Positions 19,000-28,582 are shown, numbered from the stretch's first letter. The stretch: DNA of 64,000 nucleotides from Parendozoicomonas callyspongiae (GCF_023502345.1 NZ_JAMFLX010000001.1:186001-250000), one strand, 5' to 3'. Program-made: numbers and translations. The notes: generated by a model from the letters alone, not told the origin.

Positions 19000-19482
19000 T
19001 CAGTTTCTGTTTACCAGAGGAGTGGAATAGCCCAGCTCCAGATCCCATGGGAAACGCAGCCATGTTTCCTGGGTAAATTCATAAACAGATGTATCCACCA
19101 GCTCTTTTCCAGCAGGTTTTACATAAAGCGTAGCGATATGGGAAGCCGGTAACCGTTCCCTGACAGAACGCAGGGTTGTTCCGGTATCAACAAGATCATC
19201 AATGACCAGGTAACCATCACCATCGGTATCAAGCATGGTGTCTTTCAGAACCCGGAGCTCTCCAATATGTTGTTCGTCATAGCAGGAGATGCAGAGAGTA
19301 TCGATCAGGCGAATATTCAACTCACGGGCAACAATGGCTGCGGGAATCATTCCGCCACGAGTTACGGCAATAATCCCTTTCCACTCTTTTTTACTGAGCA
19401 AAAGCTGAGCCAGAGACCGACTATCACGATGCAGCTCATCCCAGGATTTGATCACATCATTGGTATAAGTGGTGTTGGACAT
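19000..19482 (-). CDS. gpt: Xanthine/guanine phosphoribosyltransferase
   Basis: 160 residues from the internal ATG at 19482 (MSNTTYTNDVIKSWDEL), which matches the ~152 residues of E. coli Gpt; the frame is open to 19596, but that part is unlike the family. Purine salvage enzyme that makes XMP and GMP from PRPP. The PRPP motif YLVIDDLVDTGTT and the substrate segment IIAVTRGGMIPAAIVA are intact. Monocistronic, ending at the hairpin upstream of hpd. Confidence 0.93.
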   Translation of the reverse strand: MSNTTYTNDVIKSWDELHRDSRSLAQLLLSKKEWKGIIAVTRGGMIPAAIVARELNIRLIDTLCISCYDEQHIGELRVLKDTMLDTDGDGYLVIDDLVDTGTTLRSVRERLPASHIATLYVKPAGKELVDTSVYEFTQETWLRFPWDLELGYSTPLVNRN

Positions 19483-19644
19483 AGTTATAGATATTGGTTT
19501 TGGGTGAAGTAAATCAGAAAATTTTACGGCTGACGCACTGAAAAGAACAGAACTGATTGGATGAGATCTGCGGCGTATCAGGTTATCCCGGCACATATAA
19601 GCGTAAGCGCAAGTTAAACCGCTGAAGTTACTAACCCAAGGTCG

Positions 19645-19653
19645 CCCCCCCCC
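19645..19653. repeat. C9 homopolymer in the gpt/marC intergenic region
   Basis: Nine consecutive C's in the divergent intergenic region between gpt and the MarC-family gene. Homopolymers of this length are prone to slippage and could change promoter spacing, but no promoter could be placed around it with confidence. Confidence 0.6.
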
Positions 19654-19789
19654 TTAGACGAAAGTATCGATAACATCTGCGTTATACCCACTGTCAGGGT
19701 GTTCCACACACAGGTTTTGAGGCAGAATAGCTCACCTTTTTTTAATCCCCAGGGGAGTTTGCCCCAATAAACTGTGTGGAAGTAATGTC

Positions 19790-20377
19790 ATGGAAATCTG
19801 GAGTGCGGCACTGACGCTTTGGCTGATTATGGACCCGCTGGGCAACTTGCCGGTGTTTATGTCAATCCTGAAAGCTGTTCCTGAAGAACGCCGATGCAAG
19901 ATTCTTATCAGGGAGCTTATTATTGCCCTGATTATTATGCTGATTTTCCTGTTCTCTGGTGAAAGCATCCTGAAGATGATGCACCTGAGAACCGAGTCGG
20001 TCAGTATCGCTGGCGGTATCATCCTGTTCCTGATCGGTATCAAGATGATTTTCCCCCAGAAGAGCAATGGATCCTCATCAGAGGAATCAACAGAAGAACC
20101 ATTTATTGTTCCACTCGCGACACCGTTGATTGCCGGGCCATCTCTTCTTGCTGCCCTGATGCTGCTGGCCAATCGCCAGCCCGATATGACACTTGAATGG
20201 ACAGTCGCCACCATTGGTGCCTGGGCAGCTTCCTCCCTGATTCTACTTGCCTCCGGCAAGCTCTATAAGATTCTGGGAGATCGGGGCCTGACTGCTATTG
20301 AGCGCCTGATGGGTATGATTCTGGTCATGCTCTCTGTCCAGATGCTGCTTGATGGTTTTGTAGAGTACCTCCGTTAA
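19790..20377 (+). CDS. MarC/YhgN-family inner-membrane protein
   Basis: 195 residues with six predicted membrane helices. The N-terminal WLIMDPLGNLPVFMSIL and central PLATPLIAGPSLLAALMLL are the two family hallmarks. Function is not established; early links to multiple antibiotic resistance were not upheld. The ribosome-binding site is weak (GGAAGT). An imperfect inverted repeat (19702-19713 and 19772-19781) lies in the leader. Stands alone. Confidence 0.88.
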   Translation: MEIWSAALTLWLIMDPLGNLPVFMSILKAVPEERRCKILIRELIIALIIMLIFLFSGESILKMMHLRTESVSIAGGIILFLIGIKMIFPQKSNGSSSEESTEEPFIVPLATPLIAGPSLLAALMLLANRQPDMTLEWTVATIGAWAASSLILLASGKLYKILGDRGLTAIERLMGMILVMLSVQMLLDGFVEYLR

Positions 20378-20676
20378 TCGGGAAATGTTTGTTTTTCGTA
20401 GCACAGAATTGTTACATTAACTTTTCATGCCTGTTGGTTACCAAAACCTGCAGGCATGACAAAACCCGCAGGGAAGGGGATCCCTGAAACAGCCTTGAGC
20501 TTAAAAATGCTGATCTTCAGCATTGATAAAAATCTGGCCTTGAGATTGCTGAGAAAAAGCACAGGGCTGGAAAACATTGAAAGCCTGAAAACAGCCATGA
20601 GCGAAGAGAATTTTTATTTGCTTTAGCGAAATGAAAATATCTCCGTGGTGAAAATAATAATAAAAAGGGAAAGACA
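20378..20676. promoter_or_regulatory. Leader region upstream of aapJ with several hairpins
   Basis: 299 bp without a gene. It contains perfect inverted repeats CATGCCTG (20426-20433) / CAGGCATG (20451-20458) and AATGCTGA (20506-20513) / TCAGCATT (20517-20524, 3-base loop). The first may end marC transcription; the second sits in the aapJ leader. AGGGAAAG precedes the aapJ ATG. The 3' half is AT-rich and probably holds the promoter, which I cannot place exactly. Confidence 0.5.
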
Positions 20677-21693
20677 ATGAAGAAACTCCTCCAACTGGCG
20701 GGTGCCACACTGGTACTTGCTGCCACCGCAGATCTGGCCCAGGCCGCAACCCTTGATACTGTCAAAGAGCGTGGATATCTCCAGTGTGGTGTCAGCACAG
20801 GTGTTCCCGGGTTTTCCAACCCTGACGACAAAGGTAACTGGACCGGCATAGATGTGGACGTCTGCCGTGCCATGGCCGCAGCCGCCCTGGGTGATGCAGC
20901 CAAAGTTAAGTACGTTCCTTTAACAGCTAAAGAACGCTTTACTGCACTCCAGTCTGGCGAGATTGATGTTTTGTCTCGCAACACCACCTGGACCCAGACT
21001 CGTGACACGTCCCTTGGTCTGAACTTTGTTGGCGTCAATTACTATGACGGCCAGGGTTTTATGGTGAACAAGAACCTGGGTGTTAAAAGCGCTCTGGAGC
21101 TTGATGGTGCGACTGTCTGCATTCAGGCAGGTACAACAACCGAGCTGAATCTCGCCGACTATTTCCGCGAAAATGACATGACTTTTCAGCCAGTGGTTTT
21201 CGACACATCTGCTCAAAGCATTCAAAGCTTTGAAACAGGTCGCTGTGATGTGCTGACATCGGATCAGTCCCAGCTCTATGCCCTGCGCACAAAACTTGCC
21301 AAACCCAGCGATGCCGTTGTGCTGCCGGAAGTAATTTCCAAAGAACCTCTTGGTCCGGTTGTCCGTCAGGGTGATGACCAGTGGCTGAACATAGCCAAGT
21401 GGTCGCTCTATGCCCTGATCAATGCTGAAGAGCTTGGCCTGAACTCTTCCAATATTGATTCCAAGGCCAAGAGTAAAGATCCGGCAATATCACGCTTCCT
21501 CGGCAAGACAGGAACAGGTGGTAAAGGCTTGGCTCTTCCTGACGACTTCGCCTATCAAGTGATCAAACAGGTCGGCAGTTATGATGAGGTTTTCGAGAGG
21601 AACATTGGCTCCAAGTCACCTCTCCTGATCGAACGCGGCATCAATGCCCTCTGGACAGATGGTGGCATTGTCTACGCACCTCCTTTCCGTTAA
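20677..21693 (+). CDS. aapJ: General L-amino-acid ABC transporter, periplasmic binding protein
   Basis: 338 residues. Signal peptide 1-23 (MKKLLQLAGATLVLAA..AQA). The mature protein begins TLDTVKERGYLQCGVSTGVPGFS, the family-3 solute-binding signature of the AapJ/BztA group, and has the conserved DVDVCRAMAAAALGD and GPVVRQGDDQWLNI. It delivers polar and other L-amino acids to the AapQM permease. A strong hairpin-T-run between this gene and aapQ suggests the binding protein is made in excess over the membrane parts. Confidence 0.95.
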   Translation: MKKLLQLAGATLVLAATADLAQAATLDTVKERGYLQCGVSTGVPGFSNPDDKGNWTGIDVDVCRAMAAAALGDAAKVKYVPLTAKERFTALQSGEIDVLSRNTTWTQTRDTSLGLNFVGVNYYDGQGFMVNKNLGVKSALELDGATVCIQAGTTTELNLADYFRENDMTFQPVVFDTSAQSIQSFETGRCDVLTSDQSQLYALRTKLAKPSDAVVLPEVISKEPLGPVVRQGDDQWLNIAKWSLYALINAEELGLNSSNIDSKAKSKDPAISRFLGKTGTGGKGLALPDDFAYQVIKQVGSYDEVFERNIGSKSPLLIERGINALWTDGGIVYAPPFR

Positions 21694-21701
21694 TACCAGC
21701 C

Positions 21702-21735
21702 GGTAAGCCCGGATTAACTCCGGGCTTACCTTTTT
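21702..21735 (+). terminator. Intercistronic terminator/attenuator between aapJ and aapQ
   Basis: Perfect 12-bp stem GGTAAGCCCGGA / TCCGGGCTTACC with loop TTAAC and five T's. It is a good Rho-independent terminator, 8 bp after the aapJ stop. Partial read-through would feed aapQMP. Confidence 0.85.
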
Positions 21736-21759
21736 CTGATATTTGTAAGGGCTGGTGCC

Positions 21760-22959
21760 ATGTTCAGGAAAAACACCTTATCTTCAGCAATGGCTGAAAG
21801 CGCCAGCATGCGCTTTTGGTATAACCCGACCTTTCGCAGCGTATTCTTCCAGCTGTTGTTTATCGGTCTGCTTTTTCTTCTGGTGGCAACAATTGTCAAC
21901 AACACCACAGAAAACCTGGAGCAGCGGGGGATAACCACTGGTTTTGACTTTCTAAACCAGGAAGCTGGCTTTGGCATTCTTCAAAGCCTGATTGAATATG
22001 ATGAAACCCACACATTTGGCAGAACATTTGTTGTCGGCCTGCTGAACACTGCGTTGATATCTGTTCTCGGTATTGCTCTTTCCACCATTGTTGGTTTTCT
22101 GGTTGGTATTGGGCGGCTGTCTGGCAATTGGTTGATAGCAAGGCTGTCGACTGCCTATATCGAAATATTCCGTAATATTCCTGTTCTGCTGCAGATACTG
22201 TTTTGGTATATCGCTGTTCTGAGAACTTTGCCGTCACCAAGACAAAGTATCGCCCTGGGAGACTCTATTTTTCTTAATCTTCGCGGGCTTTACCTCCCAT
22301 CACCCGTGTTCCATGAAGGTCCAGAGCTGGTATTAATTGCACTGGCTTTGGCTCTTGTTGTCACTATTGGCTTTATACGCTGGAGCCATCAGAGACAGGA
22401 AAAAACCGGAAAATCACTGCCAAACTTCCGAATTGGTTTAGGGCTGTTGGTTGTTCTTCCTCTGATCACCTGGTTTGCTTCAGGCCAGCCGGTTAGCTGG
22501 GATACACCTGTTCTTAAAGGGTTTAACTTCAGGGGCGGGTTTGCAGTTATTCCAGAGTTGATTGCTCTACTGCTCGGCCTGACTTTTTATACCGCTTCAT
22601 ATATTGCCGAAAACGTTCGCTCAGGTATTGAAGCGATAAACAAAGGGCAGACAGAAGCTTCAGGAGCTCTTGGTCTTCATACAGGCCAGACGATGCGACT
22701 GGTGATTGTTCCACAGGCAATGCGGGTAGCAATTCCTCCCCTCGCAACCAATTACATGAACCTGATCAAAAACTCATCCCTGGCGACAGCCATTGGCTAC
22801 CCGGAACTGGTCAATGTTTTTATGGGAACAACCCTGAATCAGACAGGCCAGGCTATTGAGATTATCGCTATGACCATGGCTGTGTATCTCACCATGAACC
22901 TTTTGGTTTCCCTGTTTATGAACTGGTTTAACAAACGCATGGCTCTCGTTGAGAGGTAG
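21760..22959 (+). CDS. aapQ: General L-amino-acid ABC transporter permease AapQ
   Basis: 399 residues. Polytopic inner-membrane permease of the polar-amino-acid type. The ABC-coupling EAA loop is visible as GQTEASGALGLHTGQTMRLVIVPQAMRVAIPP, followed by ATNYMNLIKNSSLATAIGYPELV. It is longer than ordinary HisM-type permeases because it carries the extra central segment typical of AapQ/BztB. Forms the channel with AapM. Confidence 0.95.
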   Translation: MFRKNTLSSAMAESASMRFWYNPTFRSVFFQLLFIGLLFLLVATIVNNTTENLEQRGITTGFDFLNQEAGFGILQSLIEYDETHTFGRTFVVGLLNTALISVLGIALSTIVGFLVGIGRLSGNWLIARLSTAYIEIFRNIPVLLQILFWYIAVLRTLPSPRQSIALGDSIFLNLRGLYLPSPVFHEGPELVLIALALALVVTIGFIRWSHQRQEKTGKSLPNFRIGLGLLVVLPLITWFASGQPVSWDTPVLKGFNFRGGFAVIPELIALLLGLTFYTASYIAENVRSGIEAINKGQTEASGALGLHTGQTMRLVIVPQAMRVAIPPLATNYMNLIKNSSLATAIGYPELVNVFMGTTLNQTGQAIEIIAMTMAVYLTMNLLVSLFMNWFNKRMALVER

Positions 22960-22989
22960 GCCGAGGCTATAAAAAATGGGTAATGGACA

Positions 22990-24087
22990 ATGATTGTTAA
23001 TCCCGAAACTATACCTTCACGGCCAGCACCGGCTTCCCGGCGGGGTATTATTGGCTGGCTAAGAGCAAACCTGTTTTCTTCTCCTTTAAATTCTCTGCTC
23101 TCCCTCAGTGGTCTTATCTTTCTGGCCTGGGCTCTCCCTCCCGTTGTTCAATGGGTATTTCTTGAAGCCAACTTTCTTGGAGAGAACAAGGATGCCTGTA
23201 CCAGCGAAGGAGCCTGCTGGGTATTTGTCAGCGCACGGTTTCAGCAGTTCCTCTATGGTTTTTATCCAGATACAGAGTTGTGGCGGGTAAACCTGTTTTT
23301 TTTCGAGATGGCTGCTGTGCTGACCTGGGTTCTGTGGGACAAAATGCCCAAACGGCTTTGGGGAGGTATCTGGTTCCTGACCGGGTTTCCACTTACCAGC
23401 TTCTTCCTCCTCTATGGTGGTTTTGGACTCGAAACCGTTGAAACCCATAAATGGGGCGGCTTGATGCTGACTCTGGTGCTGTCACTGGTTGGAATGGTGA
23501 TTGCTCTGCCTGTCGGCATACTGCTGGCCTTGGGGCGCCGCTCTGATATGCCTGCAATCAGTTCTTTCTGCACGGTCTTTATCGAGCTTTGGAGAGGAGT
23601 TCCACTGATCACTATCCTGTTTATGGCTTCAGTGATGCTTCCACTGTTTGTACCGGGCGATATTGAGCTGGATAAGCTTATACGGGCAATGATTGGTATC
23701 AGCCTGTTTGAAGCAGCCCTGATTGCTGAAGTAATACGCGGAGGGTTACAGGCGATGCCAAAAGGTCAGTATGAAGCGGCAGATGCAATGGGGCTGACTT
23801 ACTGGCAGGGAATGCGGCAAATCATTATGCCTCAGGTATTAAAAATATCTATCCCCGGAATCGTAAATACTTTTGTGCAATTATTTAAAGATACAAGCCT
23901 TGTTTTAATTATTGGTCTCTTTGATTTACTCGCTGTTATGCAGGCAGGTATTGCTGATGTGAATTGGCCAAATGTTGCAATAGAAGGCTTTGTTTTTACA
24001 GGATTTGTTTTTTGGCTGTTTTGTTTTGGTATTTCAAGGTACAGTCAGTTATTAGAACGTAAACTTGATACCGGGCACAAAAGCTAG
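22990..24087 (+). CDS. aapM: General L-amino-acid ABC transporter permease AapM
   Basis: 365 residues, second membrane subunit. The C-terminal permease half has the EAA loop KGQYEAADAMGLTYWQGMRQIIMPQVLKI and FVQLFKDTSLVLIIGLFDLL. The N-terminal half contains extra helices as in BztC/AapM. It lies 30 bp after aapQ and 54 bp before the aapP start. Confidence 0.95.
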   Translation: MIVNPETIPSRPAPASRRGIIGWLRANLFSSPLNSLLSLSGLIFLAWALPPVVQWVFLEANFLGENKDACTSEGACWVFVSARFQQFLYGFYPDTELWRVNLFFFEMAAVLTWVLWDKMPKRLWGGIWFLTGFPLTSFFLLYGGFGLETVETHKWGGLMLTLVLSLVGMVIALPVGILLALGRRSDMPAISSFCTVFIELWRGVPLITILFMASVMLPLFVPGDIELDKLIRAMIGISLFEAALIAEVIRGGLQAMPKGQYEAADAMGLTYWQGMRQIIMPQVLKISIPGIVNTFVQLFKDTSLVLIIGLFDLLAVMQAGIADVNWPNVAIEGFVFTGFVFWLFCFGISRYSQLLERKLDTGHKS

Positions 24088-24141
24088 AGGGTGCCTTCAA
24101 AATAATTTAACTACAGGAACTTGCCCTATAGGAAAAATAAT

Positions 24142-24939
24142 ATGCAAGCTGAACTACAAAAACAAAAAAAATCAGCTGTTAATATTCCTTCGGAAGTAGA
24201 AACAGAAACAATGATCTCCCTGAAGGGAGTTAATAAATGGTACGGCGATTTTCACGTTCTTAAAGATATTAATCTCACTGTTAAGAAAGGTGAGCGTATC
24301 GTTGTATGCGGGCCATCCGGTTCCGGAAAATCAACCATGATTCGCTGTATCAATCGCCTTGAAGAGCATCAAGAAGGTGAGATTGATGTAAACGGGGTAA
24401 CTCTCACCAACGATCTCAAGAACATTGAACATATCCGCAAAGATGTGGGTATGGTGTTTCAGCACTTCAACCTTTTTCCTCACCTGACAGTTCTGGAAAA
24501 CTGCACTCTGGCACCGATCTGGGTTCGCAGAATGCCCAGGCAGGAAGCCGAAGCTATAGCCATGCAATACCTGGAACGGGTGCAGATCCCCTGCCAGGCC
24601 CATAAATATCCTGGCCAGCTTTCGGGGGGACAGCAGCAACGCGTGGCCATTGCCCGCAGTCTGTGTATGAACCCTCAGGTTATGCTGTTTGATGAACCGA
24701 CATCAGCCCTTGATCCTGAAATGATCAAAGAGGTTCTTGATGTTATGGTCGAGCTGGCGGAAGAGGGGATGACCATGATCTGCGTAACCCATGAAATGGG
24801 TTTTGCGCGTACAGTGGCTAACCGGGTTATCTTTATGGATGGCGGTCAAATTATTGAAGAAAATGCGCCGGAGCCTTTCTTTAATGACCCCCAGTCAGAT
24901 AGAACCAAGCTGTTTCTCAGTCAGATTTTGAGTCACTAG
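24142..24939 (+). CDS. aapP: General L-amino-acid ABC transporter ATPase AapP
   Basis: 265 residues from the ATG at 24142, which has AGGA eight bases upstream; a TTG seven codons earlier is less likely. Walker [11 protein letters not shown]-loop [16 protein letters not shown] signature [15 protein letters not shown], Walker [15 protein letters not shown] and H-loop VTHEMGFAR are all intact. It energises AapJQM uptake and is the last gene of the operon. Confidence 0.96.
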   Translation: MQAELQKQKKSAVNIPSEVETETMISLKGVNKWYGDFHVLKDINLTVKKGERIVVCGPSGSGKSTMIRCINRLEEHQEGEIDVNGVTLTNDLKNIEHIRKDVGMVFQHFNLFPHLTVLENCTLAPIWVRRMPRQEAEAIAMQYLERVQIPCQAHKYPGQLSGGQQQRVAIARSLCMNPQVMLFDEPTSALDPEMIKEVLDVMVELAEEGMTMICVTHEMGFARTVANRVIFMDGGQIIEENAPEPFFNDPQSDRTKLFLSQILSH

Positions 24940-24997
24940 TTTAGGTTTGAGATTCTCGTTTTTCCTTTATCTCATGCTTCCTTTATCTCATGCTGTC

Positions 24998-25020
24998 GGG
25001 ATAACACTGTGTGTTATCCC
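24998..25020. terminator. Hairpin between aapP and the DUF2157-like gene
   Basis: Perfect 10-bp stem GGGATAACAC / GTGTTATCCC with a 3-base loop, about 60 bp past aapP in a convergent intergenic region. It lacks a T-run on either side. Just before it, CTTTATCTCATGCTTC is repeated in tandem (from about 24965). Confidence 0.5.
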
Positions 25021-25161
25021 TGCTCCTGCTAATTCCAGAATGTGCCTTTGCACTTGCAGTTCTTATGACTTGTTCCTTCAACACCCTATGCATCATAAAG
25101 CACTTTACCGGTATACTCCGGTTCAAGAAGCACACCTGTTTCCAGCTCAAACACATCTTTT

Positions 25162-26193
25162 TTATACATTCCGGCTTTCTAGTAACTCTCTGAACGACAC
25201 CGGAAGGATAGAGCGAATGCGTTCTGTTATCACCGCTTCATTTTTCTGCCAGAGAACGCCGAGCCAGATCACACTTAAACCAATCAGAGCCAGAGCAATC
25301 GGGAACAGCCAACTGTTTTCAAACACATCATAGGCAAGATGACCAAAGTACCCGCAGCAACCAAACGCACCAAAAACAACAAACACTTTTCTTACAAGAA
25401 TTGCACCAGCCCCAATCAGCATGAGGTTTACGCAGAAGTACAGGAATTTGTTCAGCTCACTATTGGAGTCTTGGGAAGTAAGACCTCCCCAGAAAGCGAT
25501 AACACCAAAGATATAGAGCCAGAAGGCATAGTCGAGAGTTTTACGGGATCGGATATCTACCAGAAATGCCAGAAGTATCATCCCAAAGCCAAACCAGATA
25601 GAAACAAGGCCACGCTCCTTCCAGGTGAAATCAAAACCATAAAAGAGTTCGGTCATATCCATCGACATATACCAGAGCGTGACAGCTACGGGCATCAGGA
25701 TAAACGGGTACCGGTATTTCCATGTAACAACTGCCCCAATCAGCAGGGTACCGAGTTCCATATATATCCACAGAAACTTGATATACCTGTGATACTCGCG
25801 ATAAACCATTTCATCAGGCCACCAGCCCATTCCTTGCTGGAAACCGTAAATAGCAAGAGGCGTCAGCGCCACAACAAATGCGGCACAGATTCCTGCCGGG
25901 ATATGTCTTTCCCTATTGCCGAAGTAGTGGGTGAGAGTAAATCCTGTTATTGCATAGGTTAAACTGAGCCCCAAAATTCCCCAGCCTCCAAACTCTTCCC
26001 ACCCAAGAGTCATAAACAGAGTGAGCGCACCTATAGCGAGCAGTCCACCGAAATAGTAGAGAACATGGGTAAAATCGAATTTGGGAATTGCAGAGTTTTG
26101 CTGCTGCAGGAAGTGGAAGAGGGGGGCTACCTGTTCCTGATGGAGAAGGCCTTTATCAGCGGCCTGTTTCAGTAGTGCTTTACTCACCGACAC
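25162..26193 (-). CDS. DUF2157-like polytopic membrane protein
   Basis: About 343 residues from a GTG at 26193 with GAGGGGG at good spacing; a TTG at 26223 or a GTG at 26187 are alternatives. A cytoplasmic N-terminal helix bundle (SKALLKQAADKGLLHQEQVAPLFHFL) precedes about ten membrane helices. The N-terminal pattern and helix arrangement resemble DUF2157-type proteins, of unknown function. It lies 42 bp after the acidic disordered protein gene on the same strand. Confidence 0.65.
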   Translation of the reverse strand: MSVSKALLKQAADKGLLHQEQVAPLFHFLQQQNSAIPKFDFTHVLYYFGGLLAIGALTLFMTLGWEEFGGWGILGLSLTYAITGFTLTHYFGNRERHIPAGICAAFVVALTPLAIYGFQQGMGWWPDEMVYREYHRYIKFLWIYMELGTLLIGAVVTWKYRYPFILMPVAVTLWYMSMDMTELFYGFDFTWKERGLVSIWFGFGMILLAFLVDIRSRKTLDYAFWLYIFGVIAFWGGLTSQDSNSELNKFLYFCVNLMLIGAGAILVRKVFVVFGAFGCCGYFGHLAYDVFENSWLFPIALALIGLSVIWLGVLWQKNEAVITERIRSILPVSFRELLESRNV

Positions 26194-26235
26194 GAGACTG
26201 TCCCCCTCAAGACACAGTCTCAAACATTACCTGAT

Positions 26236-27606
26236 TTACTGCTCTTGTGCCTGCCCTTTCTTTGCTTCATGGTTCTTGTAGTGGTGAACCCATAAATTTA
26301 TGACAGCCGGGTTCTGTTTGACTAAATCTTCCAGTGCCTGATCAAAGGCTGATACTTTATTCCGTCTCTTATCTATCTCCCTTCGGAAGCGATTTTTTCG
26401 TGCACCTTTTGCTGCATTTTTTACTTTTTTCTTTTTAGTGCCCTTGGGTGTTTGTTGCTCTACCTCTTCAGGGGATATCACAGGTTGTCCAGTACTTGCT
26501 CCATGTCTATCAATTCCTGCCTGCTCAAGACTTGCTGGTATCTGCTTGAGTGCATTATTGAAAAACTTACCCAGTCGAGTCTTTTCTTTTGTTGTACCAG
26601 CTGCCTCAATAACTGATTTTCCCAGTCGGGCTACATAGAGGAATTCTTGAAAATCATATTTTCGTTCGATCCCAAAAGGCCACTCCGCTTCTTCCGCTTG
26701 TTTATTTCCATCCAAATACGAACAGTAATTCATCAGCTGTATATCATCACCCGCAGCATCCGTTGTTACTTCATTCTTTTGAGGAGGAGTAGCAAGCAAC
26801 TCACATATCTCAATTTCCTGCTGAAGAGCTAAAGGCAGGGCCTCCTCCACATGCAGAGACCTGCTTACAGAAGGGTTCTCAACTGATAGCTCAGGCTCGT
26901 TCTCCTTTAACTCCAGTGAATGTTCTGTTGGAGTATCATCCTCATCAACAGACACATTACTTATAGAGACATGGGGAGTATCAGGGGTATCGATAGAAGT
27001 TGCAGAAAGAGAGCCCTCTTTCTCGTTAAGTTCCAGGCTGGTCTCTTCAGCTACTGTGTTGTCATTTTGCTGCTGAACGATTTGGTCATCAAGTTCAGGG
27101 GGGTCTTCCAACACAACAGGCTCAAGGAAACTATTTGGTCTTTGCAGCAGTGAGCTAGCTGGTGTTTCTTCATGGCTCACAATAGAACTTGGCTTATCTG
27201 CGGTTATCACACTTTTAACAGAACTTTCAGGAGCAATGTGGCGATTTAGAATGGGCTGCTCTTTTGGGGTTTCTGTTGTCGTTTCCCCTGCCTGAGGAGT
27301 AGCACGAGCAGTCTGACTAGAATCCTGATACTTAGGCTCAAACCCAAAAAGGACCATCACGGTATTTACAAAAGTGTGCCATGCCTCAACAACCGAAACC
27401 TTCCAACCATTAAAGAAACCTGTTTTCTGAGGTGCTGGACGCTCTTCCTGAGAGCCGTTCACACCTTGGATGCTTTGAAGCGAGGCGGGCCCTTTATCTT
27501 CCGATTTCATAGCTATCTGACGTCCTTGTCGCTGATAGAAGGAGTATAGGTAAAAACCTGATGCTGCAATTTCTATCAATGACAGCCAATCTGCACTTTC
27601 TATCAA
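26236..27606 (-). CDS. Acidic, mostly disordered orphan protein
   Basis: 456 residues from a TTG at 27606; no ATG is available upstream in this frame, and an ATG about 30 codons in (MKSEDKGPASLQ) is another candidate. The N-terminus holds a hydrophobic segment encoded partly by a 27-bp tandem duplication. Residues ~80-280 are Ser/Thr/Glu-rich and low-complexity. A helical region (about 310-370) follows, then a very basic tail (KKKKVKN..KGARKNRFRREIDKRR). No known domain. The basic cluster could bind nucleic acid or resemble a nuclear-localisation signal, but that is speculation. Confidence 0.55.
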   Translation of the reverse strand: MIESADWLSLIEIAASGFYLYSFYQRQGRQIAMKSEDKGPASLQSIQGVNGSQEERPAPQKTGFFNGWKVSVVEAWHTFVNTVMVLFGFEPKYQDSSQTARATPQAGETTTETPKEQPILNRHIAPESSVKSVITADKPSSIVSHEETPASSLLQRPNSFLEPVVLEDPPELDDQIVQQQNDNTVAEETSLELNEKEGSLSATSIDTPDTPHVSISNVSVDEDDTPTEHSLELKENEPELSVENPSVSRSLHVEEALPLALQQEIEICELLATPPQKNEVTTDAAGDDIQLMNYCSYLDGNKQAEEAEWPFGIERKYDFQEFLYVARLGKSVIEAAGTTKEKTRLGKFFNNALKQIPASLEQAGIDRHGASTGQPVISPEEVEQQTPKGTKKKKVKNAAKGARKNRFRREIDKRRNKVSAFDQALEDLVKQNPAVINLWVHHYKNHEAKKGQAQEQ

Positions 27607-27622
27607 TGACAGCCAATCTGCA
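27570..27622. repeat. 27-bp tandem duplication at the 5' end of the acidic orphan gene
   Basis: TTTCTATCAATGACAGCCAA and the six bases after it occur at 27570-27595 and again at 27597-27622, with period 27. On the minus strand it is in frame and encodes ADWLSLIE twice. The second copy contains the likely TTG start. Confidence 0.9.
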
Positions 27623-27686
27623 TGGAAAAATCTGGAAAATGAGGGTAAAAGTATGGAATCATGCCCGACAACAATGATAATGAGAT

Positions 27687-28538
27687 ATGAAAATGTCCAA
27701 TCTTGCAGGGGTACAGAGTTCTAATATTGAGGATTCCCGTGTTCTATTCCGGGTAGAGGAACATATTGCATACGTCTCGCTCAACCGTCCGGACAAGCAC
27801 AATGGTCTGGATTATTTATTGTTCAGAGAGCTGATTGCTACAGCTAAAAAAATACGCAAAAACAAAGCTGTACGTGCTGTAATTCTGTCTGGAGAAGGTG
27901 ATTCTTTCTGTGCCGGACTGGACTTCAAATCTGTCAGCAAAACTCCTTCGATGGTACCAAAGCTGTTTCTGAAACTTCCCTGGACATCCATGAATGCTTT
28001 CCAGCAAGTGGCTTATACCTGGAAGAGACTTCCCGTTCCGGTTATTTCCGCCATCCATGGCAACTGCTTTGGGGGTGGTCTGCAGATTGCTCTAGGTACC
28101 GACTTCAGGGTTATTCACCCCGAGGCAAAGCTCTCAATTATGGAAATTAAATGGGGACTGATTCCTGATATGAGCGCAACAGCCACCCTCTCAACACTGA
28201 CCCGCTACGATATTGCCGAAGAGTTGACCATGACGGGTAAAGTTTTCAGTGGCCAGGAAGCTTTCAGCTATGGTCTTGCCACCCGGGTAACAGAGCATCC
28301 AATGCGCGAAGCCAAAGCCCTGGCCAAGCTGATCAGTGAGAAGTCCCCTGATGCTATAGCTGCCAGCAAGTATCTATATCGCAAAACCTGGAATGCAGGC
28401 CCGCGCCTTTCTCTCCTGTGGGAACGTCTGATCCAGATGCGTCTGCTCGGCAGGAAGAATCAGAGGATAGCCATGTCTAATGGTCTGGCTGGAAAAGACA
28501 AAGAACCGAAGCCTTTTGAAGACAGATCGCTGTTTTAA
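27687..28538 (+). CDS. Enoyl-CoA hydratase/isomerase (crotonase) family protein
   Basis: 283 residues. Crotonase fold: VSLNRPDKHNGLD, the CoA-binding loop GEGDSFCAGLDFKSV, and the oxyanion-hole segment AIHGNCFGGGLQIALGTDFRVI. The Glu/Asp positions (SIMEIKWGLIPDMSA) resemble dienoyl-CoA or enoyl-CoA isomerases rather than classical hydratases, so the exact reaction is uncertain. Stands alone and ends at a bidirectional terminator. Confidence 0.88.
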   Translation: MKMSNLAGVQSSNIEDSRVLFRVEEHIAYVSLNRPDKHNGLDYLLFRELIATAKKIRKNKAVRAVILSGEGDSFCAGLDFKSVSKTPSMVPKLFLKLPWTSMNAFQQVAYTWKRLPVPVISAIHGNCFGGGLQIALGTDFRVIHPEAKLSIMEIKWGLIPDMSATATLSTLTRYDIAEELTMTGKVFSGQEAFSYGLATRVTEHPMREAKALAKLISEKSPDAIAASKYLYRKTWNAGPRLSLLWERLIQMRLLGRKNQRIAMSNGLAGKDKEPKPFEDRSLF

Positions 28539-28546
28539 TTTTTTTA

Positions 28547-28582
28547 TTCACCCGTCACTTCCTTAGTAAATGGCGGGTGAAT
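28547..28582. terminator. Bidirectional terminator between crotonase gene and ugpQ
   Basis: Stem ATTCACCCG / CGGGTGAAT with an 18-base loop between convergent genes; TTTTTT lies on its left side, so it gives a T-rich exit on the minus strand for the gene coming from the right. Confidence 0.6.

Noticed and set aside
19483-19596. N-terminal extension of gpt
   Set aside because: The extension is unlike any phosphoribosyltransferase and the internal ATG at 19482 gives the expected length.
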